DNA of 22,987 nt from assembly GCA_038230695.1 (NCBI GenBank), contig JBBRMT010000045.1:1-22987 (forward strand), in the 5' to 3' direction. How positions within the stretch are numbered: position 1 is the first letter of the stretch; each line of letters starts with the position of its first letter. This document shows positions 13,251 through 20,829 of this stretch, one piece after another. The notes under the pieces were generated by a model. It made no database searches. It saw only the letters and a program-made list of their open reading frames with translations, and was not told where the DNA came from. A program made the translations under genes and the position numbers. The DNA is from QHBQ01 sp038230695 (GTDB taxonomy: Bacteria; Chloroflexota; Chloroflexia; QHBQ01).

Positions 13251-14198
13251 GTGGCCCATAGCATGAAAGGGCGCAGCTTGATTAGCAGCGCCGACTTTAC
13301 CGCCGAAGAGTATCAGATGATGTTTGAGATGACCGCCGACCTGAAGCGGCGGGTGAAGATGGGCGAGGGTCACACCCAGATCCTACGCGGGCGCACTCTG
13401 GCGATGATCTTTGAGAAGCCCAGCGCCCGCACCCGCGTCAGCTTCGAGGTGGGAATGGCCCAGCTTGGCGGCCACGCCCTTTACCTCAGCCCCAATGACA
13501 TTGGCATGGGCAAGCGCGAAAGCACCGCCGACATCGCCCGCGTGTTTGGCCGAATGTGCGATGGCATCATGGCCCGCGTATTCGAGCATGAGAAGGTAGT
13601 CGAACTTGCCCAATATGCCGGTGTGCCTGTCATCAACGGCCTGAGCAATGACGAACATCCCTGCCAGGCGTTGGCCGACCTGTACACCATCCACGAGCAG
13701 CGTGGCGACCTGCGCGGGCTGCATCTGGTTTTCGTTGGCGATGGCAACAATGTGGCCGCCAGCCTGCTGCTCACCTGCGCCACGCTGGGCGTGAACATGA
13801 CCGTGATTCACCCCGAAGGCTACGATGTGGAAATTAAGAAGGTGGAAGCGCAAGCGCGGCAACTGGCCGAGGGCAGCAAGGCAGCCCTGAACTTTACCAC
13901 CGACCCCGATGGGGTGCGCGGCGCGGACGTGATCTATACCGACGTGTGGGCCAGCATGGGGCAGGAGGGTGAGGCGGAGGCGCGGGCCAGGTTGTTCGCA
14001 CCATATCAGGTAAATAGCGAACTGGTAAGCAAGGCCGACCGAAATGTGCTGGTGATGCACTGCCTGCCCGCGCATCGCGGCAGTGAGATCACCGACGAGG
14101 TGCTTGACGGGTCGCACAGCGTGGTTTTCGCCGAGGCGGAGAACCGCCTGCACGCCCAGAAGGCGCTACTGGCGTTGTTCATCGCCAACGGGCAGTAG
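13251..14198 (+). CDS. argF: Ornithine carbamoyltransferase
   Basis: 315 residues. Joins ornithine and carbamoyl phosphate to citrulline, or the reverse when paired with carbamate kinase. Carbamoyl-phosphate motif SARTR (58-62), HPCQ (136-139), ornithine loop DVWASMGQE (231-239) and HCLP (270-273) are all intact. Starts with GTG after AGGAGGG; an ATG four codons later is possible. arcC upstream suggests a catabolic (arcB) use, while the sequence alone cannot tell arcB from argF. The gap to arcC holds the 42-bp palindromes and two heptamer arrays. Confidence 0.93.
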   Translation: MAHSMKGRSLISSADFTAEEYQMMFEMTADLKRRVKMGEGHTQILRGRTLAMIFEKPSARTRVSFEVGMAQLGGHALYLSPNDIGMGKRESTADIARVFGRMCDGIMARVFEHEKVVELAQYAGVPVINGLSNDEHPCQALADLYTIHEQRGDLRGLHLVFVGDGNNVAASLLLTCATLGVNMTVIHPEGYDVEIKKVEAQARQLAEGSKAALNFTTDPDGVRGADVIYTDVWASMGQEGEAEARARLFAPYQVNSELVSKADRNVLVMHCLPAHRGSEITDEVLDGSHSVVFAEAENRLHAQKALLALFIANGQ

Positions 14199-14204
14199 AC
14201 ATCA

Positions 14205-14834
14205 TCACCTCAAATGCACTACCTCAACCCTGGTTGCGTTGAACTGGCTGTTGTTCACCACCAGGGTAACGTTGTAGTCGCCCGCTTTGGCGTAGACGTG
14301 TAGCGGGTTCTTGGCGTTGCTCTGCTGACCGTCGCCGAATTGCCAGGTTTGGGCGATGGCGTTGGCGCTCAGGTTGGTGAATTGCACACTGAGAAGGTCG
14401 GGCTTCATCTGCTCCCAGCGAAAGTCGGCAAGCGGGGCGCTGACCGGCGTGGCGGAAGGCTGGCTTACTACGCTATCATGCAACCCAGGCCAGACAAGTA
14501 GCCCCAGAGCCACGACTAGCAGCGCAGCGAACAGTGGCGCTGCCAGGCGTAGCCGACTGCTGGGGCGAACCGGAGCCTTGCTGTCAAGCGCAGAGTGCAT
14601 CGCGGCCCGCGCCTGGGCCTGGGCAGCGGGGCGCATCGTGCCGCCCGCCTGGGCGCTGCGGCCCACCACCTTCAGCGCACTGTCAAGCTGGCGCAGGCGC
14701 TTGACCTCGCTGGCATAGGCGGGGTCGTTGACGATGCGTTGTTCTATCACGTTGCGCTGACCAGATGGCAAGCTACCGTCGAGGTAGGACTCTAGCAGAT
14801 CGGCGCTGTGCAAGTCTAGATTGTTGCTGCTCAT
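14205..14834 (-). CDS. Membrane anti-sigma factor with an extracellular PKD domain
   Basis: 209 residues. The cytoplasmic N-terminus (SADLLESYLDGSLPSGQRNVIEQRI..., about 9-55) has the layout of the anti-sigma helix bundle but lacks the zinc HxxxCxxC motif. One membrane helix (about 96-118, LAAPLFAALLVVALGLLVWPGL). The outer part is a PKD-type beta-sandwich (about 145-205: SVQFTNLSANAIAQTWQFGDG, PLHVYAKAGDYNVTLVV). It should hold the ECF sigma factor encoded just upstream at the membrane, and the PKD domain could sense a glycan or protein ligand. GAGG before ATG. It ends six bases from argF, which converges on it. Confidence 0.82.
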   Translation of the reverse strand: MSSNNLDLHSADLLESYLDGSLPSGQRNVIEQRIVNDPAYASEVKRLRQLDSALKVVGRSAQAGGTMRPAAQAQARAAMHSALDSKAPVRPSSRLRLAAPLFAALLVVALGLLVWPGLHDSVVSQPSATPVSAPLADFRWEQMKPDLLSVQFTNLSANAIAQTWQFGDGQQSNAKNPLHVYAKAGDYNVTLVVNNSQFNATRVEVVHLR

Positions 14835-14927
14835 TATGCGTACCTCTACTTGTGGGTGGTTTTCCTCTTCCGCTTATTATTAGTCATGCGCCAACGCTTT
14901 GCTTCATTATTTGGCTGCAAAACCCAA

Positions 14928-15551
14928 TCAAATCGGCAACTGGCCGATCTCACTGGAATCGGCGAACTTGCTCTTGCTCAACGCCTGCTGCAAGCGTTGA
15001 CGGGCGGTGAACAGCCGTGAGTGGACCGTGCCTTCGCTGCAGCCCAACGTCTCGGCAATCTCCCCGCATGACATATCCATATAGTAACGCAGCACCACCA
15101 CGGTACGTAGCTTATCGCTAAGGTGGTTGACCTCGCGCCAAAGCGTTTGCATAAAATCGTGCTGGATAGCAACGTTCTCCGGCAGACTGTTGGGGGATAG
15201 ATCGGCAGGCTCAAACTCAAGGTCATCATCGTAATCATTGTGGCGGCCCAGCAACGACAGGGGGATGGATAGCAATTTGCTGCGCTGCTGGCGGCGGCGG
15301 CAGTGGTTGACCACCACCTGGTTGAGCCAGGGGTCGAATTGGCCGCGAGTAGGATCGTAGGTGCGGATCGAACGAGTCAGGCCCACGAATATATCCTGCA
15401 CCACATCCTCGGCATCCTGAACATTACGCAATATTGCCAGGGCCAGGCGATAAACCTGCCCCTGATAGCGGGTAAATAGCAAGTCGAACGCGGCCTGTTC
15501 ACCCTGCTGGCAGCGGGTGATTAGCTCTGCATTGGCTTGCTCTTTTCCCAT
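14928..15551 (-). CDS. ECF-type RNA polymerase sigma factor
   Basis: 207 residues. Region 2 (about 10-80: CQQGEQAAFDLLFTRYQGQV, DAEDVVQDIFVGLTRSI) binds core and -10 DNA; region 4 (about 135-190: LSDKLRTVVVLRYYMDMSCG, EIAETLGCSEGTVHSRLFTA) holds the -35 helix-turn-helix. An acidic linker (YDDDLEFEPADL) joins them. It is followed by its membrane anti-sigma factor with a 93-bp gap, the usual order for such a pair. The ATG lies six bases after a TAAAAT box, so translation appears leaderless. Autoregulation by the same sigma factor is possible but the promoter looks housekeeping-like. Confidence 0.92.
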   Translation of the reverse strand: MGKEQANAELITRCQQGEQAAFDLLFTRYQGQVYRLALAILRNVQDAEDVVQDIFVGLTRSIRTYDPTRGQFDPWLNQVVVNHCRRRQQRSKLLSIPLSLLGRHNDYDDDLEFEPADLSPNSLPENVAIQHDFMQTLWREVNHLSDKLRTVVVLRYYMDMSCGEIAETLGCSEGTVHSRLFTARQRLQQALSKSKFADSSEIGQLPI

Positions 15552-15557
15552 AGCCCT

Positions 15558-15586
15558 ATTTTAGCGCATCCTGGGGTTGGAGACAA
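15558..15586 (-). promoter_or_regulatory. Promoter of the sigma/anti-sigma operon
   Basis: Minus strand TTGTCT (15581-15586), 17 bp, TAAAAT (15558-15563), then AGGGCT and the ATG. Confidence 0.6.
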
Positions 15587-15630
15587 CCAGTAGGTGGCAG
15601 GCTTGTGTGATACAAGTTATGTGGTAAGCA

Positions 15631-15746
15631 TAGGGGCGGGCGGTGGGCCGCCCTGGTTAGGCCTCTAGCCATCCAATAGCTAGTAACCCACCCGTGGCAG
15701 GCAGCATAGGTGGCGGCCAAAAGCAAAAGGCGAACCGCAGTTCGCC
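15631..15746. repeat. Two diverged GGGGCG palindromes
   Basis: TAGGGGCGGGCGGTGGGCCG then CCCTGG (15631-15656), and GGCGAAC-CGCA-GTTCGCC (15729-15746). Both resemble the arcC-argF palindrome but with different inner bases, consistent with compensatory change. The 250-bp gap between the sigma gene and the receiver gene holds these and a heptamer array; I see no gene in it. Confidence 0.6.
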
Positions 15747-15755
15747 CCATACAAT

Positions 15756-15803
15756 CTACCCTAACCCTCTACCTTCTACCTTCCACCTCCTACCTTCTAT
15801 GTT
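15756..15803 (+). repeat. Heptamer microsatellite (CTACCTT)n
   Basis: CTACCCT, AACCCT, CTACCTT, CTACCTT, CCACCTC, CTACCTT, CTATGTT; one unit is six bases. It touches the stop codon of the receiver/GGDEF gene. Confidence 0.75.
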
Positions 15804-16627
15804 CACTCCGGCTGGCTGTCTACCACATCGAAGGACAACTCGGCGAGTGGGCTTTGCTCCACCTGCCCATCGTGGCGCATAGCCAGCACGTAGCCCTGGT
15901 TGCGGTCGCTGGCAGTGTAATACTGGGGGATGACGGCGTTGAAGCGAGCTGCGGCCAGTTCACAGATACCCTCAGTGCGGGTCGTGGTGGTAATAACCAC
16001 AAAGTTGTCACCACCAACATGACCGAGGAAGTCGTCGGGGTTGCCGCGCTCCTGCACCACCTCGCGCAGCAGATTGGCAGTGGCTTTGATTAGCTCATCG
16101 CCTTCAAGAAAGCTATAGTTCTCGTTATAGGTGGTAAAGCGTTCAATGTCTACGTAGATAATGTTCCAGGGCTTGCTGGTATCGCTAGTGTGTTGCGCCA
16201 ACACATCCTCCACTGCCTGGCTGCCGGGCAAGCCGGTGATGTCGGATACATCCTCGTGGTATAGATGATGCAACTGCGCTCGCACCCGCACCAGCAACTC
16301 GTCGCTGTCGAACGGCTTGGTGACGTAATCATCCACCCCCCGTGAGTAACCCATCACCTTATCGGGGTTGGCGGCGCGGGCGGTCAGCATAATGATGGGA
16401 ATGTGGTTGAGCTGGGGATCCGCTTGCATCTGGCGGCTAACCTCGTAGCCATCCATCCCCGGCATCATCACATCAAGCAACACCAGGTCGGGCTGATCGT
16501 GACGCATCAGTTCCAACGCCTCCTCGCCAGAGTAGGCGTGCGTGGTTTCATACCCTTCCAACGCCAGATTCTCTTCAACTAGCGCGACAATACTACCCTC
16601 ATCATCTACAACCAGGATTTTGCTCAT
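15803..16627 (-). CDS. Response regulator with degenerate GGDEF domain
   Basis: 274 residues. Receiver domain 1-120 with the acidic pair DD (8-9), phospho-acceptor Asp52 (LVLLDVMMP), and Lys104 (VTKPF), all intact. The second domain (about 128-260) is GGDEF-like: DITGLPGS stands for DxLTGLxNR, YVDIERF for the metal-binding DxDxF, and GGDNF (205-209) for GGDEF. The changed signature suggests no or weak diguanylate cyclase activity, so it may instead bind a partner or nucleotide. Its start overlaps the kinase stop by ATGA, so it is coupled to the kinase and is probably its target. Confidence 0.88.
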   Translation of the reverse strand: MSKILVVDDEGSIVALVEENLALEGYETTHAYSGEEALELMRHDQPDLVLLDVMMPGMDGYEVSRQMQADPQLNHIPIIMLTARAANPDKVMGYSRGVDDYVTKPFDSDELLVRVRAQLHHLYHEDVSDITGLPGSQAVEDVLAQHTSDTSKPWNIIYVDIERFTTYNENYSFLEGDELIKATANLLREVVQERGNPDDFLGHVGGDNFVVITTTTRTEGICELAAARFNAVIPQYYTASDRNQGYVLAMRHDGQVEQSPLAELSFDVVDSQPE

Positions 16628-17853
16628 GATCTTCCTCCGCCGCTACCTACTCCTCCGAGTTCAACGTGACCATCGGCCAACACATCTGCTGTGCCATTGG
16701 CCCAGGGCAGGCTTACCACATAGCGCAATTGTGCGCCTTCGTCGGTTTGTCGTTCACTTACCCGCTCCAGGCTGAGATTGCCCCCCATTGCCTGGGTAAG
16801 ATTTCTTACCACATACAGCGACATGGCCGGGTTCTGCCGATTGTTATTATCCACTGCCGCGTCCAGGCTGATGCTCTGCACTTCATCGTTTTGGCGCTCC
16901 GGCCAGTCGTCGGCGGCCAGGCCGAGCGCAACGCACAGGTGACCGTCTGCCCGGGCCGTGCTGATGCTAAGGCGCTGATCGTCCACCCTCAAGGTGTGGG
17001 CAATCAGCAGGGACAGCGCCTGCTTCAACACGGCGCGATCGCCGCTGCATGGGGGCAGGTTGGCGGCCAGGCGCTGAGATATCTGTGGCCCGCGCCCTGC
17101 ATCGGCCACGGTTTGCTCGACCACCGTGTTGAGGGCGAAGGGCGCGTAGCGGATACCAATCATCGCCACCTCCATGTGCGACAACTCCATCAGATTGTTG
17201 ACAATGACGGTAAGGCGGTTGCTCTCTTGCAGGATGGTGTTACTGTAGCGGCCGATCGCCTCCAGATTGCCCTTCTGCTGCTGCCGCCCCAGCAACTGGG
17301 CGAAGCCCTTGATCGAAGTGAGTGGGGTACGCAACTGGTGGGCGACCAGGTGGACGAACTCCTCCTTGTGCAACCCAAACTGGTGTATTTTGGCCGCGAC
17401 TGCTTCTTTGGCGGCGTGAGCTTGCTCCTGCTGGATGAGCAACGCTGCCAGGTTCGCCAGGGTATCAAGTTCGCGTTGCTCCGCCACGCTAATTTGATGT
17501 TCGCCCTCCCAGAACAGGTCGAGCAGACCAATTAGCTGTGTGGCATGGCGCACTGGCAGGCGCAAGTGTGTGCCACTCCTGCTGCCCCCTACTCGGGGCT
17601 GAGACGGGTCAAGGTCAGGCGACAGCCTGATGGTGGCACGCAGCAGTGGCTTGGTGTTATGTTCCACCGCCAGCAGGTCGGCTTCGACTGCGCCCACTGC
17701 CTGGGCTGCTTCCCGCAGGATGGATTGGGCGATCACTGCAAAACCAACCTCGCCGTTAATCTGCCCAACAAGCTCGGCGATGCTAGCATTGTCCGCGATA
17801 GGCACGGCCTGTTGTTCATCATCCCTTGCTTCAGGGCTAATTGGCGGTTCCAT
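16624..17853 (-). CDS. GAF-domain histidine kinase with decayed ATPase domain
   Basis: 409 residues from ATG at 17853 (AAAGGA upstream; an open extension to 17913 lacks a ribosome site). Soluble. GAF-like sensor about 25-145, a linker helix rich in Glu/Ala, then HisKA with VHLVAHQLRTPLTS (His172 the expected phospho-site). The C-terminal HATPase region is recognisable (DRAVLKQALSLLIAHTLRV; SLYVVRNLTQAMGGNLSLER) but has no N-box Asn and no DxGxG. It probably binds ATP poorly and may work as a phosphatase, scaffold, or phosphorylated by another kinase. Middle gene of a three-gene signalling operon. Confidence 0.82.
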   Translation of the reverse strand: MEPPISPEARDDEQQAVPIADNASIAELVGQINGEVGFAVIAQSILREAAQAVGAVEADLLAVEHNTKPLLRATIRLSPDLDPSQPRVGGSRSGTHLRLPVRHATQLIGLLDLFWEGEHQISVAEQRELDTLANLAALLIQQEQAHAAKEAVAAKIHQFGLHKEEFVHLVAHQLRTPLTSIKGFAQLLGRQQQKGNLEAIGRYSNTILQESNRLTVIVNNLMELSHMEVAMIGIRYAPFALNTVVEQTVADAGRGPQISQRLAANLPPCSGDRAVLKQALSLLIAHTLRVDDQRLSISTARADGHLCVALGLAADDWPERQNDEVQSISLDAAVDNNNRQNPAMSLYVVRNLTQAMGGNLSLERVSERQTDEGAQLRYVVSLPWANGTADVLADGHVELGGVGSGGGRS

Positions 17854-17986
17854 TATTTTATCCTTTGCGCCCACAATGTCGGACGTTGCCAGGCAGCAGC
17901 TTGCATCTCGCACAATGGGAGAAGCCTGAACTAGAATGAGCGCAAAAAACGTGCCATAGCTTTTTTGAAGATAACTCTACTCGGCG

Positions 17987-19396
17987 CTAGGCGCTGAGGC
18001 CGTAGTCGCGCATACGGCTGTATAGCTGCTGACGATTGATGCCCAGGGTGACGGCAGCCTTGCTACGGTCGCCATTAGCCTGCTCCAGCGCCTCGATGAT
18101 CGCTAGCTTCTCGGCTTCGCCCACGATTGCGCGTAGGGGAGCCTGTTCGCGCAACATCCTTGCCACATCTACAATCTTACTGCGTTCGCTGCGCCCGCTA
18201 AAGATTATATGATGGCTGGTGAGTACCCCTCCCTGGGCCATAACTACCGCCCGCTCCAGGGTGTTCTCCAATTCGCGCACGTTGCCGGGCCAATCGTATT
18301 CCTCTATCATCTGCAATGCCTCGCTTGAGATGCGGGCGGGTTTGTCACTATCGCTGTAGCGGTGCTTGTTGAGGAAGTGTTCAACCAGCAAGGGGATGTC
18401 TTCCTTACGTTCGCGCAGCGGTGGCAGCTGGATGGTAATGACGTTGAGGCGATAATATAGGTCCTGGCGGAAGCGGCTCTCGGCAACCTCGTCCTCCAGC
18501 CGTCGGTTGGTGGCGGCGATGACGCGGGTATCTACCCTAATCGCCACAGTGCCGCCTACCCGCTCAATCTCGCGTTCCTGTAGCACGCGCAGAAACTTGC
18601 GCTGGATGTTTAGGCTCATCTCGCCGATCTCGTCGAGGAAGATGCTGCCCTTGTGCGCTAGCTCGAAGCGCCCCCGCCGCATCTCGCTTGCGCCGGTGTA
18701 GCTGCCCTTCTCGTGTCCGAACAGTTCGTTTTCCAGCAGAGTTTCGGGCAGGGCCGCGCAGTTGACCTTGATTAGCGGCCCTGAGCGATAGGTGCTATTG
18801 CTGTGGATGGTCTGGGCCACCAGCTCCTTGCCAGTGCCAGTCTCGCCAGTGATCAACACGGTACTCTCGGTGCCAGCGACTCGGCCAATCATCTTGTAGA
18901 CTTCTTGCATCGCCGCGCTGGTGCCGATGATGCGTTCGCTGGGGTCGCGCTTGTCCACCTGTTCACGCAGGCTACGCACCTCGCGGGTCAGCCGCTGGCG
19001 CTCGAACAGACGGTCAATGGTGAGCATCACTTCATCGAGGTCGAATGGCTTGGTGATATAGTCATATGCGCCTAGCTGAGTGGCCTGGATGGCGCTGTTG
19101 CTGCCGCCATAGGCGGTCATGACAATGAATGGCACCTCGCTGCCCTGGCTTTGGCGTAGCACTGCGATGCCGTCCAGTTCTGGCATTCTCATATCCATTA
19201 GCACCAGGTCGGGCGGCTCGGCCTTTAGCGCAGTCAGCACCTCCTGCCCGTTGCGGGCCTCAATCACACTTATGCCCTCGCTGATCAGGTATTCGCAGAG
19301 CAATGCGCGAATAGCCTTATCGTCATCGGCAACCAGCACCACTTTGCCCTCACGGTCCTGCTGCCTTGCTCCGTCATCCTTTGCTTGGTTATCCAA
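17987..19396 (-). CDS. NtrC-family sigma-54 activator (receiver, AAA+, Fis HTH)
   Basis: 469 residues. Receiver 18-135 with DDD (24-26), Asp68 and Lys116; AAA+ domain with Walker A GETGTGKE (184-191), the sigma-54 loop as GSYTGA (231-236, GAFTGA in most relatives), Walker B FLDEIG (253-258), and Arg-finger region RLNVITIQLPPLRERKEDI; Fis-type HTH at the end (DRSKAAVTLGINRQQLYSRM). Starts with TTG (MDNQAKDD); no ATG is nearby. A strong promoter lies upstream. The kinase gene follows 134 bp downstream. Contains the window's only CAGCTG (18425-18430). No -24/-12 promoter or rpoN is visible in the window, so its targets are elsewhere. Confidence 0.92.
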   Translation of the reverse strand: MDNQAKDDGARQQDREGKVVLVADDDKAIRALLCEYLISEGISVIEARNGQEVLTALKAEPPDLVLMDMRMPELDGIAVLRQSQGSEVPFIVMTAYGGSNSAIQATQLGAYDYITKPFDLDEVMLTIDRLFERQRLTREVRSLREQVDKRDPSERIIGTSAAMQEVYKMIGRVAGTESTVLITGETGTGKELVAQTIHSNSTYRSGPLIKVNCAALPETLLENELFGHEKGSYTGASEMRRGRFELAHKGSIFLDEIGEMSLNIQRKFLRVLQEREIERVGGTVAIRVDTRVIAATNRRLEDEVAESRFRQDLYYRLNVITIQLPPLRERKEDIPLLVEHFLNKHRYSDSDKPARISSEALQMIEEYDWPGNVRELENTLERAVVMAQGGVLTSHHIIFSGRSERSKIVDVARMLREQAPLRAIVGEAEKLAIIEALEQANGDRSKAAVTLGINRQQLYSRMRDYGLSA

Positions 19397-19454
19397 TTCT
19401 TCTACCCCTTCTTCATATCATTGCGCTGCCTAAAACGGTACATCTACGCTGTAT

Positions 19455-19485
19455 ATTATATGTTATTGACCGATAGCAGTCAATA
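19455..19485 (-). promoter_or_regulatory. NtrC-like gene promoter with an inverted repeat on the -35
   Basis: Minus strand TTGACT (19478-19483), 17 bp, TATAAT (19455-19460). A perfect 7-8-7 inverted repeat TATTGAC-N8-GTCAATA (19464-19485) covers the -35 box and part of the spacer, an operator candidate. The leader is about 50 nt. Confidence 0.6.
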
Positions 19486-19504
19486 TTCTGGACAAAGCTC
19501 ATCA

Positions 19505-19537
19505 AAAATGAGGCGGGCAACGCTAACGTTGTCCGCC
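19505..19537 (-). terminator. Probable terminator of the cupredoxin gene
   Basis: Minus strand GGCGGACAACG-TTAG-CGTTGCCCGCC, an 11-bp stem with one A-C mismatch, then TCATTTTTG. On the plus strand the stem is uninterrupted (G-U) but lacks a T-run. Confidence 0.5.
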
Positions 19538-19567
19538 CCACTTTAGTTACTGAAGACCGCTTGATGC

Positions 19568-20605
19568 TTAGGCGTTGCGGCGGCGTAGCGCGAGTGCGCC
19601 CCCCGCGACGAGTATCAGGCCGAGCATCGCTACCAGCCAGAGGTCAACAGCCGGGCCGCTGCCCGTGGTCGGCAGAGTAGTAGTGCCGCCACCGCTGGTG
19701 GTGCCACCGCTAGTTGTGCCGCCGCTGGTGCTGCTGGCAGCGGTGAGGGTGATTTCCTGCATCACGATGTTGCCGTTGATGATAACCGGAGCATCGGGAC
19801 CGGGGAACTCGTAGGTGCCGATTACGCCAGCGTCAATGTGCAGCATCGGCCACACCTTATCGCCAGCCGCTGGCATTGGGCTGAGGTAGACTTCCACGTT
19901 GTCGTTCTCGCCCGCCTTGACGGCGGTGTGACCAAGCTGTGCGCCGGGTTGATTGGCGGCAGTGTTGGCGTGAACCGTAATCCAGCCATTCTGCGCCGCA
20001 ATAACCTTGGCGATGGTGATGCTGCTGCCGGTAGCCTGGTCATTGGCGGTTACGCTGGCGGTCATACCACTAGCTGCAGCGGTGGGGGTCATTGCCATCA
20101 CTGCGGTGGGGGTCATTGCCATCGCGGCGGTGGCGGTTGGGCCAGCCATCGCAGTGGTGGCGGTTGGGCCAGCCATCGCGGCGGTAGCGGTTGGGCCAGC
20201 CATCGCAGTGGTGGGAGTAGCACTGCCGCCTGCAGCAGCAATCACGATTGAGGCCGCCATGCCTGCGCCGTTGGCCGAACCATGGATCTTGCAGTAGTAA
20301 TTAACCGTGCCAGCCGCAGTGAATGTATGGCTGAAGCTCGCGCCAGGGGCGAGGTTGCCACTATCCCAACTGCCATCGCTGGCGCTTACCGTATGGGCCG
20401 TCGCGCCCGTGTTCGTCCACGTCACCGTATCGCCCACGTTAGCTGCGCCCACCTTGGGCGCAAACTGAAAATCCTGAACCGCAATCGCAACGGTTGCGCC
20501 CGTCGGCATAGCAATCGTGCTTGCCGATGCGTGACCGCCAGCGAACGATGCAATCATCAGCATCATCAGTGCAACGGTAGCAAATCCCCTTACCAGACTC
20601 TTCAT
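19568..20605 (-). CDS. Secreted cupredoxin with C-terminal LPTTG anchor
   Basis: 345 residues. Signal peptide (1-28, ending ASA), a plastocyanin-like type 1 copper domain (about 35-125) with ligands His71, Cys105, His108 and Met116, a linker of AMAGPTAT-type repeats (about 135-180), a second beta domain (about 180-290, ITIAKVIAAQNGWITVHANT ... VYLSPMPAAGDKVWPMLHID, DUF7282-like), a Gly/Thr/Ser linker, then LPTTG (311-315), a membrane helix and RRRNA. The tail has the sortase or exosortase-like layout of a monoderm surface protein. It should carry electrons or hold copper at the cell surface. AAGGAGG before ATG. Divergent from arsR with a 224-bp shared gap; whether it belongs to the arsenic response is unknown. 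Confidence 0.88.
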   Translation of the reverse strand: MKSLVRGFATVALMMLMIASFAGGHASASTIAMPTGATVAIAVQDFQFAPKVGAANVGDTVTWTNTGATAHTVSASDGSWDSGNLAPGASFSHTFTAAGTVNYYCKIHGSANGAGMAASIVIAAAGGSATPTTAMAGPTATAAMAGPTATTAMAGPTATAAMAMTPTAVMAMTPTAAASGMTASVTANDQATGSSITIAKVIAAQNGWITVHANTAANQPGAQLGHTAVKAGENDNVEVYLSPMPAAGDKVWPMLHIDAGVIGTYEFPGPDAPVIINGNIVMQEITLTAASSTSGGTTSGGTTSGGGTTTLPTTGSGPAVDLWLVAMLGLILVAGGALALRRRNA

Positions 20606-20773
20606 GAAGTTCCTCCTTGTGTGCTAGAACTGTTGTTTTGATCAACTCGATGGCGTTGCCAACCGTGGCGTTTAATGCCATCGTATCGCAGGTGTAACCC
20701 TTTAACTCTACGAACCGACTGCTGTCTCTGGATCTATCCTGCTTACCACATTGTACCATAATGTTACAATTTG

Positions 20774-20823
20774 TCAACAGCGTTGATAACACATTGACAA
20801 ACCTCGATGTATTGTGTTATAAT
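20774..20823 (+). promoter_or_regulatory. arsR promoter and operator
   Basis: TTGACA (20794-20799), 18 bp, TATAAT (20818-20823). Two operator candidates: a palindrome TCAAC-AGC-GTTGA (20774-20786), and ATTGA-N5-CTCGAT (20793-20808), the reverse of ATCGAG-N5-TCAAT, on top of the -35. The second is within one base of the motif repeated near arsM and the cysteine-rich peptide. Confidence 0.75.
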
Positions 20824-20829
20824 CCCGGC

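Noticed and set aside
13383..14153. Long open frame (256 codons) antisense to ornithine carbamoyltransferase
   Set aside because: Its composition mirrors the opposite-strand gene, there is no ribosome site, and the sense frame has all family motifs.
16666..17535. 289-codon open frame antisense to the histidine kinase
   Set aside because: A shadow of a GC-rich gene; no recognisable motif and no start signal.
20648..20683. CGATGGC...GCCATCG inverted repeat in the cupredoxin-arsR gap
   Set aside because: Seven pairs around a 22-base loop with no clear promoter context; could easily be chance.
20761..20829. Longer N-terminus for ArsR
   Set aside because: The extra codons are the -35, operator and -10 of the promoter.
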